23,233 nucleotides of DNA from assembly GCA_910579145.1 (NCBI GenBank), contig CAJTTQ010000043.1, forward strand, positions 1 through 23,233. Reading direction: 5' to 3'. Every line of letters begins with the position of its first letter. Within the stretch, counting starts at the first letter, position 1. The position numbers and the translations under genes were made by a program. Below are positions 1-8,200 of this stretch, piece after piece. Origin of the DNA: an uncultured Eubacterium sp. Its GTDB lineage: Bacteria; Bacillota; Clostridia; Lachnospirales; Lachnospiraceae. A model generated the notes under the pieces. The model was given only the letters and a program-made list of their open reading frames with translations. It did no database searches and had not been told where the DNA came from.

Positions 1-81
1 GTGGGTTTTTACTGCTGGGACAGCAGGGGTATGAATTATTATGAAAATGCAAAAGGCCCTGTTAAACAGTATAAAATGTAA
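1..81 (+). CDS. C-terminal tail of an unknown protein, cut by window edge
   Basis: Frame 1 is open from the first base to a TAA at 79-81 and reads as a 26-residue tail rich in Tyr, Asn and Lys. I do not recognise it. It overlaps the next reading frame (start at 41) by 41 bases. This suggests either tightly overlapped genes or a single gene carrying a frameshift near base 60. The 5' part lies outside the window, so no function can be given. Confidence 0.3.
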   Translation: MGFYCWDSRGMNYYENAKGPVKQYKM

Positions 82-313
82 ATACTGGATTCATCGAATG
101 GAAGACAGCCAGATATCATATTCAGTTCAAGCGTTTCGAGAATGGTACAATATGTTTGAAAAACGGATCTCTTTTCTTGAAAGTAGGAATTTAATCAGTT
201 TTTATGATGATATGTTTTCCCTGAATCAGGATATAGTAAAATCAGGATATCTGCCAAAAATAATTTCCCATTACAATATGCTGATCAGAAAGATGATTGC
301 TACTATTCCATGA
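41..313 (+). CDS. small protein of unknown function (90 aa)
   Basis: A 90-residue, aromatic- and charge-rich, probably helical protein with no signal peptide or membrane segment. I do not recognise a family. The composition is A+T rich, like the gene that follows, and unlike the rpoBC region. There is no convincing ribosome binding site before the ATG at 41, so the frame may continue an upstream gene through a frameshift (frame 1 ends at 81). Its stop codon overlaps an ATG (ATGA at 310-313) that opens a 14-codon reading frame, which ends in another ATGA overlap (351-354) with the next gene. The three frames therefore look translationally coupled or derived from one frameshifted gene. It may belong with the gene at 351, but this is inference from adjacency. 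Confidence 0.4.
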   Translation: MKMQKALLNSIKCKYWIHRMEDSQISYSVQAFREWYNMFEKRISFLESRNLISFYDDMFSLNQDIVKSGYLPKIISHYNMLIRKMIATIP

Positions 314-350
314 GTATGGAGCATATAAGAAAAAGCGGGGTGCCTGAATT

Positions 351-815
351 ATGAGAAAAATTCTGAAGAACCTAAAACCTACTATTCGTTCTTACTTAGG
401 AGATGCGTTTTGTTTTAGTATAATTGATGATTTGGCATTTGATACCGGATGGGTGTATGATAAATATATTCATCTTAAATATACACCAGATGATGGACAC
501 ATAAAGTACTCTGCATATGATTATTATGAATTTGTGCCCAGTGAAGGTGTTTTTGTGAAATCGTTTCTTGAATATCCCCAGAAATTTTGTTCACAAAATC
601 GTATTTGCGGTATAATCCAGCAGATGATTGATAATGATGAATACTGTTTTGCTTTATGGGATGAACATATTATAACCAATTACCTTTACAGAGAGCATAA
701 TGAAGAAGTTTATGAACATGGTTGTTTTGTATATGGTTATGATGATGAAAAAAAAGTTTTCTATTCACAAGGCTATTTCCCAAATAATAGATGGGAAAAG
801 TTGTGTATTCCATAT
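351..815 (+). pseudogene. BtrH/C39-like peptide-cluster protein, 3' end replaced by IS remnant
   Basis: The first about 155 residues resemble small proteins with a papain/C39-like (BtrH N-terminal type) fold that occur in peptide or other specialised-metabolite clusters of Bacillus, Paenibacillus and Clostridium. Resembling features are the start MRKILKNLKP, an aromatic block with acidic residues near residues 103-117 (FALWDEHIITNYLYR), a short EHGCFVYGYD segment near 125-134, and FYSQGYF after it. The family assignment is from memory of such sequences and is moderate at best. From about base 812 the reading frame runs antisense through a transposase fragment and only stops at 912-914, so the last 30 or so residues are not native. 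The normal C-terminal helical part of such proteins is missing. The gene is therefore truncated and probably non-functional. ATG 351 overlaps the TGA of a 14-codon frame (310-354). Confidence 0.45.
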
Positions 816-1355
816 CTGGGCTTGATCCGATTGTCCAGCAGGGAACCATGCCGTCAAAACAGTTCACGATTGGTGAAAGGTAGACTTTTCCCGCCGTCAG
901 GGCAAACTCGGTAATGTCCGTGAGCCATTTCTCGTTTGGCCTGTCTGCATGGAAGTCCCTTTCCAGCACATTTGGTACGGAAGGGGAGATTTCTCCCTGA
1001 TAAGAGCTGTACTTTCGTTTCCTCCTGCATGAGCCGCCGGACCACTTTTTCAGAAAGGGTGATCCTTTCCCGCTTTAGAAGGCCATGGATCCGTCGGTAT
1101 CCGTAGCGCCCCGCATTTTCATAATTCTGTGATCTTCCTGCGGATGCCGCTGTATTTATCTTTCAGGCATGAAACTGCCCTCTGATAATAATAACTGCTT
1201 TTGGAAAGGGAAACCCTCTTCAAAAGGGACGGCAGTGGGTATTTATCTCTCAGGGCATCGACGATCACTTCCTTTTCCCTGTTTTTCAGGGCGTGATTCA
1301 TCTCCTTTCGGAACCCTTTGGGAGTCCAACTTTTTGTCCGCATCCCCCACTCTGA
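812..1355 (-). mobile_element. IS3-family (IS150-like) transposase orfB remnant
   Basis: Read on the - strand, this stretch contains in order the N-terminal part of an orfB transposase (the segment DALRDKYPLPSLLKR followed by LSKSSYYYQ, around 1190-1280), a KYSGIRRKITEL segment (to about 1119), RRLMQEET (around 1030), and the start of the DDE integrase core with RPNEKWLTDITEF followed by GKVYLSPIVNCFDGM (about 840-940). The pieces lie in at least three different frames, so several frameshifts are present. The core stops just after the first catalytic Asp region at about 812, where it abuts the gene starting at 351; the remaining catalytic D and E are absent. orfA is not recognisable and no terminal inverted repeats were found. 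It is a dead fragment. Boundaries are approximate, set by where the resemblance fades. Confidence 0.75.
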
Positions 1356-1790
1356 AATTTTTTTATAAACTTTTTCTTTACTCCAACGCCAAGTTCTTTT
1401 TTCTCCGGACGATAAGGATAAACGCCAAACGGTCTGTATTTTATCTTCAGTAAGAGAAATAGTCACATCTTCGGGATTTACAAAGTTGAATGGATAAAAC
1501 AATTTTGTTCGTTCACTTGCCCGCCAAAATCCATCTCGCTGTTTTAAGCCAAGTAATCTATATGCACCTTTTTCATCCGAAAGATTGTATTCCGACAGCA
1601 TCGTGGACGCTTGCAATTTCTTTTGTTGATTGATTGTTTCGAGGGGTTCTTTTGACAATGACATATGCAATAAAATTGTGCTCTCCCAAAAAACTGTATT
1701 TTTTACCGCACACATTCACTTCAAACTCCGAAAGATATGTAAGCAAGTTGCCCGTGTTCGCATCCTGCGGCGCAGCAAAAATTAAGGTGT
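1355..1790 (-). pseudogene. type III (Mod-like) adenine DNA methyltransferase remnant
   Basis: The - strand codes for pieces resembling the Mod subunit of type III restriction-modification systems. From the 5' side, one frame has a segment ending LGEHNFIAYV (about 1655-1690), like the 'FGEENFIA' region of Mod proteins. A second frame, from about 1600 down to 1355, has GAYRLLGLKQRDGFW, then an ERTKLFYPF segment, then a WRWSKEKV segment, which match the later part of Mod proteins in order. The frame change near 1600 and the absence of the DPPY catalytic motif and of a specificity region show that it is a fragment. Its 3' end is fused in frame to the IS orfB remnant near 1355. No res gene is present. 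Assignment is by motif memory, not search; the order of the pieces makes it reasonable. Confidence 0.5.
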
Positions 1791-1833
1791 GTATTTCTCC
1801 TGCAGTCCTTTGGGGTTATTATTCTTTAACAAT

Positions 1834-2175
1834 TTATAAATAACGGTCAAGGCGCTCGTTTACATATTCCGCAACAAGCAATATCATATGGTCGGCTTTT
1901 CCGTCACGATAATACGCATCAAAAGCGTCGTAGTAGCGTCTGCGGTCGGCAAACTTTACATTAAATACTGGATATCCGCTGCGTACCAGTTCAAGATTTA
2001 AAATCAAACGCCCCGTTCTGCCGTTGCCGTCGATAAATGGGTGTATTTCTTCAAATTCAAGATGAAAGCGGGCTATGCGTTTAATCGGATGTATTGTCTT
2101 TTTTCGTTCTTCGTTTTCGGCAAGTAACTCCGTCAATTTCGGTTCAATAAGATATGGCGGTGTTTGCAAGAACAA
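1834..2175 (-). pseudogene. Fic/DOC family protein, N-terminally truncated
   Basis: Fic proteins transfer AMP or other nucleotides to target proteins. The 113-residue frame (TTG start at 2175) contains the full catalytic motif HPFIDGNGRTGR at residues 45-56, with His45 as the catalytic residue, Asp49 as the metal ligand and Arg53/Arg56 as phosphate binders. It also has the preceding HPIKRIARFH helix. The part before the motif is only 44 residues. The flap has mostly been lost and no inhibitory helix ([S/T]xxxE[G/N]) precedes the motif. The frame is closed upstream by a TGA at 2203-2205, inside a strong hairpin (2179-2229). I see no ribosome binding site at the expected distance from the TTG. 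Truncation rather than a genuinely short Fic is the more likely reading, and activity is doubtful. Confidence 0.75.
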
Positions 2176-2178
2176 AAG

Positions 2179-2229
2179 AATATCCTCTGAAATCCTGTGC
2201 GTTCATGCACAAGATATACAGAGGATATT
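2179..2229. repeat. 51-nt hairpin at the truncation point of the fic remnant
   Basis: An 11-bp perfect inverted repeat (AATATCCTCTG at 2179-2189, CAGAGGATATT at 2219-2229) encloses a second pairing (TGTGC at 2196-2200, GCACA at 2207-2211). On the + strand it runs into TTTTT, so it could act as an intrinsic terminator in that direction, but no intact + gene lies upstream. Its position exactly where the fic reading frame is closed suggests that it marks an insertion or deletion scar. Confidence 0.5.
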
Positions 2230-2294
2230 TTTAGGGGGTCAATATCTATTTTTTCTGACAGTTTCGTAAGTTGTAAGCTGTTTTACCCGCCATC

Positions 2295-4028
2295 TTATTT
2301 AAACGCATATTTCATAAACGCGTATAGGCAGCGATCCCAGCAGGGATCATCGTGTCCGCGTCCCGGCACTTCATAGAACACATGATTGACGCCGAATCCA
2401 TCGCACGTTTTTACGAAATTGCGCATGCTGTCGTCCTTCATATGGTCGTTTTCACCCGTGATAAAGAAGAGAAGTTTTAACTGGGAATTTAAGCGGTCGG
2501 CATCCTCTTTGCTCGTGACAAATGGCTGGGTGTCTGCCTCAAACGGGCCGGCAGAGAAGCAGCCGACATAGTCAAATAAGTCGGGGTGTTTCAGGCCGAT
2601 CTCCATCGTCTGCGCGCAGCCCATCGACAAACCGCAGATGCCCGTGTGTTCCGGCCCGGTCATGACGGGGTATTCCTGTCGTATATACGGAAGCAGAACG
2701 TTGATGATCTCGAACTCCAGCAGATAATGATTTTTCCAAAAGTCGGTGAGGCGCGGGGTCTCAACGATATCTGGATAATCCTGGCCGTCCTTGTAGCGGA
2801 TCACGCCGCTTGTAAATACGACGATCGTGTCTTCGATCAAGCCGTTTGCATAGGCGTTGTCCAGCACTTTATCGGCGGAACAGCCGTCGTTGTCCCCACC
2901 TTTATCCGACGTCCAGTAATATTCATTATCGTTTCCGCCGTGAAGGCAGAACAATAAGTTATACTGCTTGTTTTTGTCGTAATCTGGAGGAAGCCAGGCG
3001 AGCGCATGCCCTTTTCCGGTCGGGCGGTAAACGGATTCGTAGTCAATATCGACGATAGCGCCGTGGGAGATCGCGTCGTTCTTTTTGTCAAAGCCGTCTG
3101 GCGGCGCAAATTCGTCTGTCACCTGAATGCGGAACTGGGTTTTGACGTCCGGGTTCAGGGCGGAAGATACGTCTACAACTGTGATTCCCGGATAATTTGC
3201 CGTGATCTTACCGGATTCATCGACGGAGGCAACGTAGTCCTTCGAATTTGAAATGCGGCAGCTGTAAAGTGTCGCTCCCGCCGGTTCGATCGACGGGGAA
3301 AGGGTTGATGTTTCGCCCACTTTGAGCGAGATCGCTTCTTTGGGCTGAATGGATGTGATTGTAGACAATATGGTTACCTGCACCTCCTTTTTGATACCAG
3401 AGCCGTCAGCGGCCGTGATAGTAATTTTTGCGGTTCCTTCGCTGACCGCCTGAATCTGGCCATTCGCGTCTACCGAGGCGACGGTTGCGTTATCACTTGT
3501 GTAAGTCAGATTTTTGTTTGTGACATTCGCCGGAGAAACGGAAGCGTTCAGGGCAAGTGTTTTGCCCGTCTCTATCGTGTAGGAAGCCTGGGCGGTCGTG
3601 ATGTCCTGCACTTTGACCGAAGCCGGCGTCGGCGGTGGGTTATCTGGTTTCTGATCATTCGGGATCGGCTGTGCCGGTGCGTTGACCGTAACTTTGCAGG
3701 CTGCCTTCTTAGTCACTTTTTTATAGCGAGCAGTTACAGTGATCGTAGCGGTTCCTTTTGATTTTGCCGTGACTTGTCCTTTTTTAGTTACGGCGGCTGT
3801 TTTCGGCTTGGAAGACTTCCACGTCACTTTTGCTTTCGAAGGCTTAACTTTTGCCTTTAATTTGTATTTCTGTTTTGTCTGAAGCGATAGTTTCTTTTTG
3901 TTTAGCTGTATGGAAACTTTTGCTTTTTTACTTGCTGCTTGTGCGGGTGTGGCTGTGTCTGCCGCGGTGACGGCGAAGAGAGAAAGCGCGCACGCAAACA
4001 GTGGCACAATGATTCGCTGCTGGTTCAT
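2295..4028 (-). CDS. secreted BIG2-domain esterase (CE1/esterase D-like)
   Basis: A 577-residue exported protein. Residues 1-32 form a signal peptide (hydrophobic 7-20, cleavage probably after AQA-A near 31-32). A very Lys-rich bacterial Ig-like domain (BIG2) follows at about 36-116, then a Pro-rich linker (120-136), a second BIG2 domain (about 138-220) and a third, diverged Ig-like domain (about 222-304). Residues about 315-577 are an alpha/beta-hydrolase of the esterase D / carbohydrate esterase family 1 type. Visible features are the oxyanion-side LHGG (362-365), the nucleophile elbow GLSMG with Ser468, a probable Asp at 528 (TGEND) and His559 (GRGHDD). Known relatives remove acetyl or feruloyl groups from xylan or other polysaccharides, so cell-surface deacylation of a glycan is inferred; the substrate is unknown. 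The ATG at 4028 has an excellent AAAGGAGGT site 5-8 nt upstream. It follows the membrane-protein gene on the same strand after 65 nt. There is no LPXTG or SLH anchor. Confidence 0.88.
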   Translation of the reverse strand: MNQQRIIVPLFACALSLFAVTAADTATPAQAASKKAKVSIQLNKKKLSLQTKQKYKLKAKVKPSKAKVTWKSSKPKTAAVTKKGQVTAKSKGTATITVTARYKKVTKKAACKVTVNAPAQPIPNDQKPDNPPPTPASVKVQDITTAQASYTIETGKTLALNASVSPANVTNKNLTYTSDNATVASVDANGQIQAVSEGTAKITITAADGSGIKKEVQVTILSTITSIQPKEAISLKVGETSTLSPSIEPAGATLYSCRISNSKDYVASVDESGKITANYPGITVVDVSSALNPDVKTQFRIQVTDEFAPPDGFDKKNDAISHGAIVDIDYESVYRPTGKGHALAWLPPDYDKNKQYNLLFCLHGGNDNEYYWTSDKGGDNDGCSADKVLDNAYANGLIEDTIVVFTSGVIRYKDGQDYPDIVETPRLTDFWKNHYLLEFEIINVLLPYIRQEYPVMTGPEHTGICGLSMGCAQTMEIGLKHPDLFDYVGCFSAGPFEADTQPFVTSKEDADRLNSQLKLLFFITGENDHMKDDSMRNFVKTCDGFGVNHVFYEVPGRGHDDPCWDRCLYAFMKYAFK

Positions 4029-4093
4029 ATGAAACCTCCTTTAAGTGTTTGAATCTTTATGTATTCTCATGATACGGAATGCAAACGTATATT

Positions 4094-5059
4094 TCAATCG
4101 TCAGGGCCGAGGTTGATGTCGAGAAAACATCCGTTGCTGTCCGCTTCCAATCCATCTATGCTATATACCGACTGATCGGCCATCTCTAATTGGATCGCGA
4201 TCGTCCGGTGGGAATTGCGTTCATCTATTTCTATATAATAGGTTGTCAGTCTGCTGCCTGGTTCATCCAGATCCCATTCTCTCTGGATGTTGTAATCGTT
4301 TGCCGTGAGAGGACCTTCGGACAGGGAAAAAGACTGGTATCTCCCGGAAGAACTGCCAAAAAGAAATCCTATCTTTTTTGTATCGTAATCAATAAAAACC
4401 ATATTCGTGCTGTATCCGGTATCCATAAGGCCGGGAGGACTATATGTCGTATTGGTCTGGTATGGCAGTGATGCATCTTTGGCCATGAGCATCTCGATCA
4501 GATCGTCTTCGGCCTCCTGCCGTGACTGCGCGAAATCCCGTTCATACTGCGTACCTTGGTAAAAACCGATACCCTGGTAAACGAGAGGGCAGAGAACAAA
4601 CAGGAGCACCGTACCGATCAATGTGATTTTGTACGCCCATGGGGAAGCCTTCCGTTTTACGACGCCAATGATGGCTATGATAACAGTTGCAAAGGAAAAA
4701 CTGATAACGTTGAAAATACCAAAGGCTAATTCAAATACGCCTCTGAAATCAAAATAACCGGGTCCTTTGGGGGTGCTGAGTACAACGCCGACTACGATAC
4801 ATGCGATCACCAGATCAAACAGCAGGGTAAAGCCGATTTGAACGAGTACATCTTTTATCGTACATATTCCAATAGAAAGAACTTTGCTGGATATTACATA
4901 ATAGGTAATGATGGAAACAAACGAAACGACCCAAAACAAGGAAAAAGAAACAGCTGAAAAAGTATGTTTAACCGGCGTGGTATAGGGATTTGCAAACAGC
5001 AAAAACAAAAGCCAGACAACACATTGGTACACTAAGATGGAAAGAATCCGTTTTCTCAT
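4094..5059 (-). CDS. polytopic membrane protein of unknown function (321 aa)
   Basis: I do not recognise a family. The chosen start is the ATG at 5059 (MRKRILSILV...), which has AAGGAG seven nt upstream; a longer open frame reaches 5263 but would overlap rpoB and has no ribosome site. Five hydrophobic stretches are visible at about residues 3-23, 30-55, 68-93, 106-130 and 137-160. They are followed by a hydrophilic C-terminal domain of about 160 residues that begins with a Gln/Arg/Glu-rich helix and continues as probable beta structure, ending in an acidic tail. The odd number of helices with a basic N-terminus predicts that the C-terminal domain is outside the cell. It is divergent from rpoB, with only about 40 bases between its start and the rpoB -35 box, and lies 65 nt upstream of the esterase gene on the same strand. 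Confidence 0.75.
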   Translation of the reverse strand: MRKRILSILVYQCVVWLLFLLFANPYTTPVKHTFSAVSFSLFWVVSFVSIITYYVISSKVLSIGICTIKDVLVQIGFTLLFDLVIACIVVGVVLSTPKGPGYFDFRGVFELAFGIFNVISFSFATVIIAIIGVVKRKASPWAYKITLIGTVLLFVLCPLVYQGIGFYQGTQYERDFAQSRQEAEDDLIEMLMAKDASLPYQTNTTYSPPGLMDTGYSTNMVFIDYDTKKIGFLFGSSSGRYQSFSLSEGPLTANDYNIQREWDLDEPGSRLTTYYIEIDERNSHRTIAIQLEMADQSVYSIDGLEADSNGCFLDINLGPDD

Positions 5060-5101
5060 ATAAAAACTCCTTAAATAAAAGAAAAAAATACCAAAATTGT
5101 G

Positions 5102-5130
5102 TTGACAGTGCTCTACAATTGTGGTAAGAT
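5102..5130 (+). promoter_or_regulatory. sigma-A promoter of rpoBC
   Basis: A perfect -35 TTGACA (5102-5107), a 17-bp spacer and a -10 TAAGAT (5125-5130) give a near-consensus housekeeping promoter. Transcription should start near 5137, leaving a leader of about 90 nt before rpoB. Confidence 0.85.
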
Positions 5131-5136
5131 GGAATA

Positions 5137-5200
5137 TACAGTACTGTGATAAAGTAGGGGTGGTATCTCTAATTAGATACAGTATAACACAGTTCTGTAA
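5137..5200 (+). promoter_or_regulatory. rpoB leader with short dyads
   Basis: The leader carries a 10-bp palindrome ACAGTACTGT (5138-5147) right at the expected transcription start and a hairpin with arms GTATCT (5163-5168) and AGATAC (5175-5180). Neither is followed by a T-run, so they are not terminators. They could be binding sites or RNA elements influencing rpoBC expression; no known riboswitch or r-protein leader is recognised. Confidence 0.35.
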
Positions 5201-5225
5201 AAAAAACAAGGAGTGAAAATCATTG

Positions 5226-8200
5226 ATGGAGAAAAACAGAATACGTCCTGTCAGTGTGGGCAAAGGCGTCAGAATGAGCTACTCAAAACAAAAAGAAGTA
5301 TTGGAGATGCCAAACCTGATTGCGGTTCAGACAGATTCATACAAGTGGTTTTTGGAAGAAGGTTTAAATGAAGTTTTTCGTGATATCTCCCCGATTTCTG
5401 ATTACAACGGTAATCTCAGCCTTGAATTTGTAAGTTTCGAGCTGTGCAGGGATGATGTGAAATATTCCATTGAAGCCTGTAAAGAACGTGATACGACATA
5501 TGCAGCACCGTTAAAAGTGAAGGTAAGACTTCATAATAAAGAAACGGAAGAAATCAGTGAACATGACATTTTCATGGGAGATTTGCCACTAATGACTGAG
5601 ACGGGTACATTTGTCATCAATGGTGCAGAACGTGTTATTGTAAGCCAGCTTGTGCGTTCCCCCGGTATTTATTACGGGATCGCCCACGATAAGATCGGAA
5701 AGGAACTGTATTCCGCGACCGTTATTCCGAACCGCGGGGCGTGGCTGGAATATGAGACGGACTCCAATGATATTTTTTATGTGCGTGTTGACCGGAACCG
5801 AAAAGTGCCGATCACGGTATTGATCCGCGCGCTCGGTGTGGGAACGAACCAGGAGATCCTTGACTTGTTCGGGGAAGAGCCGAAGATCGTTGCCAGTTTT
5901 GCGAAGGATGCGTCCGAGAACTATCAGGATGGTCTTTTGGAACTGTATAAGAAACTCCGTCCGGGTGAGCCGCTTTCGGTGGACAGCGCGGAAAGTCTGA
6001 TCAACAGCATGTTTTTTGATGTGAGACGATATGATCTGGCGAAGGTCGGACGTTATAAATTTAATAAGAAGCTCGCCTTCCGCAACCGTATCGCAGGCTT
6101 TACGCTGGCAGAAGACGTCGTGGATGTCATGACGGGAGAAGTGGTGGCTGAGGCAGGAACGGTGATCACGGAGGAGAAGGCAACAGAGATCCAGAATACG
6201 GCGATCCCGTTTGTTATGATCCAGACGGAAGAGCGCACGGTGAAGATCCTTTCCAATATGATGGTGGATTTGCATGCCTTTTTGCCGAATGCGGATAAAA
6301 AGGAACTGGGCGTTACGGAAGAGGTATATTATCCGCGCCTGAAAGAAATATTGGATGAATTTGAAAGTGAAGAAGACCGATACGAAGCAATCAAACGAAA
6401 CATACCGGACCTGATACCGAAACATATTACAAAAGAAGATATTTTTGCTTCGATCAATTACAATATGCACCTCGAATACGGGGTGGGAAATGACGATGAT
6501 ATCGACCATTTGGGCAACCGCCGGATCCGTGCGGTCGGGGAGCTTTTGCAGAACCAGTACCGCATCGGTTTGTCGCGTATGGAGCGCGTTGTCCGCGAGA
6601 GGATGACGACGCAGGATCTGGCGACGATTTCGGCGCAGTCACTCATAAACATCAAACCGGTGACGGCCGCCGTGAAGGAATTTTTCGGAAGTTCGCAGCT
6701 GTCACAGTTTATGGACCAGAACAACCCGCTGTCGGAACTGACGCATAAGAGACGTCTCTCCGCGCTGGGACCCGGCGGTCTTTCGAGAGACCGTGCCGGA
6801 TTTGAGGTTCGTGACGTCCACTATTCGCATTATGGAAGAATGTGTCCGATCGAGACGCCTGAGGGTCCGAACATCGGATTGATCAACTCCCTTGCTTCGT
6901 ATGCGAGGATCAATGAATACGGATTTGTGGAAGCTCCGTACCGCAAGGTGGATAAGAGCGATCCCGAGAACCCGCGCGTGACGGACGAAGTGGTCTATAT
7001 GACGGCCGATGAAGAAGACCGGTATCATGTGGCGCAGGCAAATGAGGCGCTCGATGAGAATGGATATTTTGTGCGCAAAAATATTTCCGGGCGTTACCGT
7101 GAGGAGACATCCGAATTCCAGAGAAGCCGCATTGATTATATGGACGTTTCGCCGAAGATGGTATTTTCGGTGGCAACAGCGATGATCCCGTTTTTGGAAA
7201 ATGACGACGCAAACCGGGCGCTGATGGGTTCGAACATGCAGCGTCAGGCGGTGCCGCTTCTTGTGACCGAGGCGCCGGCGGTCGGAACGGGTATGGAAAT
7301 GAAAGCAGCCGTGGACTCCGGGAACTGCGTGGTGGCAAAGGAAGGCGGCGTTGTCGAGCGCATGGAATCTGACCGCATCATCATTAAGAAATCGGATGGA
7401 AACCGCGACGAATACAAGCTGGCCAAATTTGTGCGCAGCAACCAGGGAACGTGCATGAACCAGAGGCCGATCGTCAATAAAGGGGATGTCATTGAAAAAG
7501 GACAGGTTATCGCGGACGGGCCGTCTACTTCCGGCGGCGAGATCGCGCTGGGGAAAAACCCGCTGATCGGATTCATGACATGGGAAGGTTATAACTACGA
7601 AGACGCCGTTCTTCTGAGTGAGCGTCTCGTGCAGGAGGATGTGTATACGTCCGTTCATATCACGGAATATGAGACAGAAGCGAGGGATACGAAACTCGGG
7701 CCGGAAGAGATCACGAGGGATGTGCCGGGTGTCGGTGACGATGCCCTGAAAGACCTGAATGAGCAGGGGATCATCCGTATCGGCGCGGAAGTCCGTGCCG
7801 GGGATATTCTCGTGGGCAAGGTTACGCCGAAGGGAGAGACGGAACTGACGGCAGAAGAGCGTCTGCTCCGCGCGATTTTCGGGGAAAAGGCAAGGGAAGT
7901 CAGAGATACGTCCCTGCGTGTGCCTCACGGGGAATTTGGTATTGTCGTGGACGCCAAAGTGTTTACGAGGGACAATGGCGATGAACTGTCGCCGGGCGTG
8001 AACAAATCCGTTCGTATTTATATCGCGCAGAAGAGAAAGATCCAGGTCGGAGATAAGATGGCAGGCCGTCATGGGAACAAAGGTGTCGTTTCCCGCGTGC
8101 TTCCGGTCGAAGATATGCCATTTCTTCCGAACGGGCGGCCGCTTGACATCGTGCTGAACCCGCTCGGCGTACCGTCCCGAATGAATATTGGACAGGTGCT

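Noticed and set aside
1169..1453. 94-codon + strand frame over the IS remnant
   Set aside because: Antisense to recognisable transposase and Mod pieces.
3163..4022. Lys-rich and Thr/Val-rich repetition in the esterase gene considered as a DNA repeat
   Set aside because: It is explained by repeated Ig-like protein domains; the DNA itself is not tandemly repeated.
4029..4093. Possible promoter between the membrane protein and esterase genes on the - strand
   Set aside because: Only a weak TTTGCA/16/TACATA match; not enough to call, although separate transcription of the esterase remains possible.
5060..5263. 68-codon N-terminal extension of the membrane protein
   Set aside because: It would overlap the rpoB promoter, leader and start, lacks a ribosome site, and the ATG at 5059 has a good AAGGAG.
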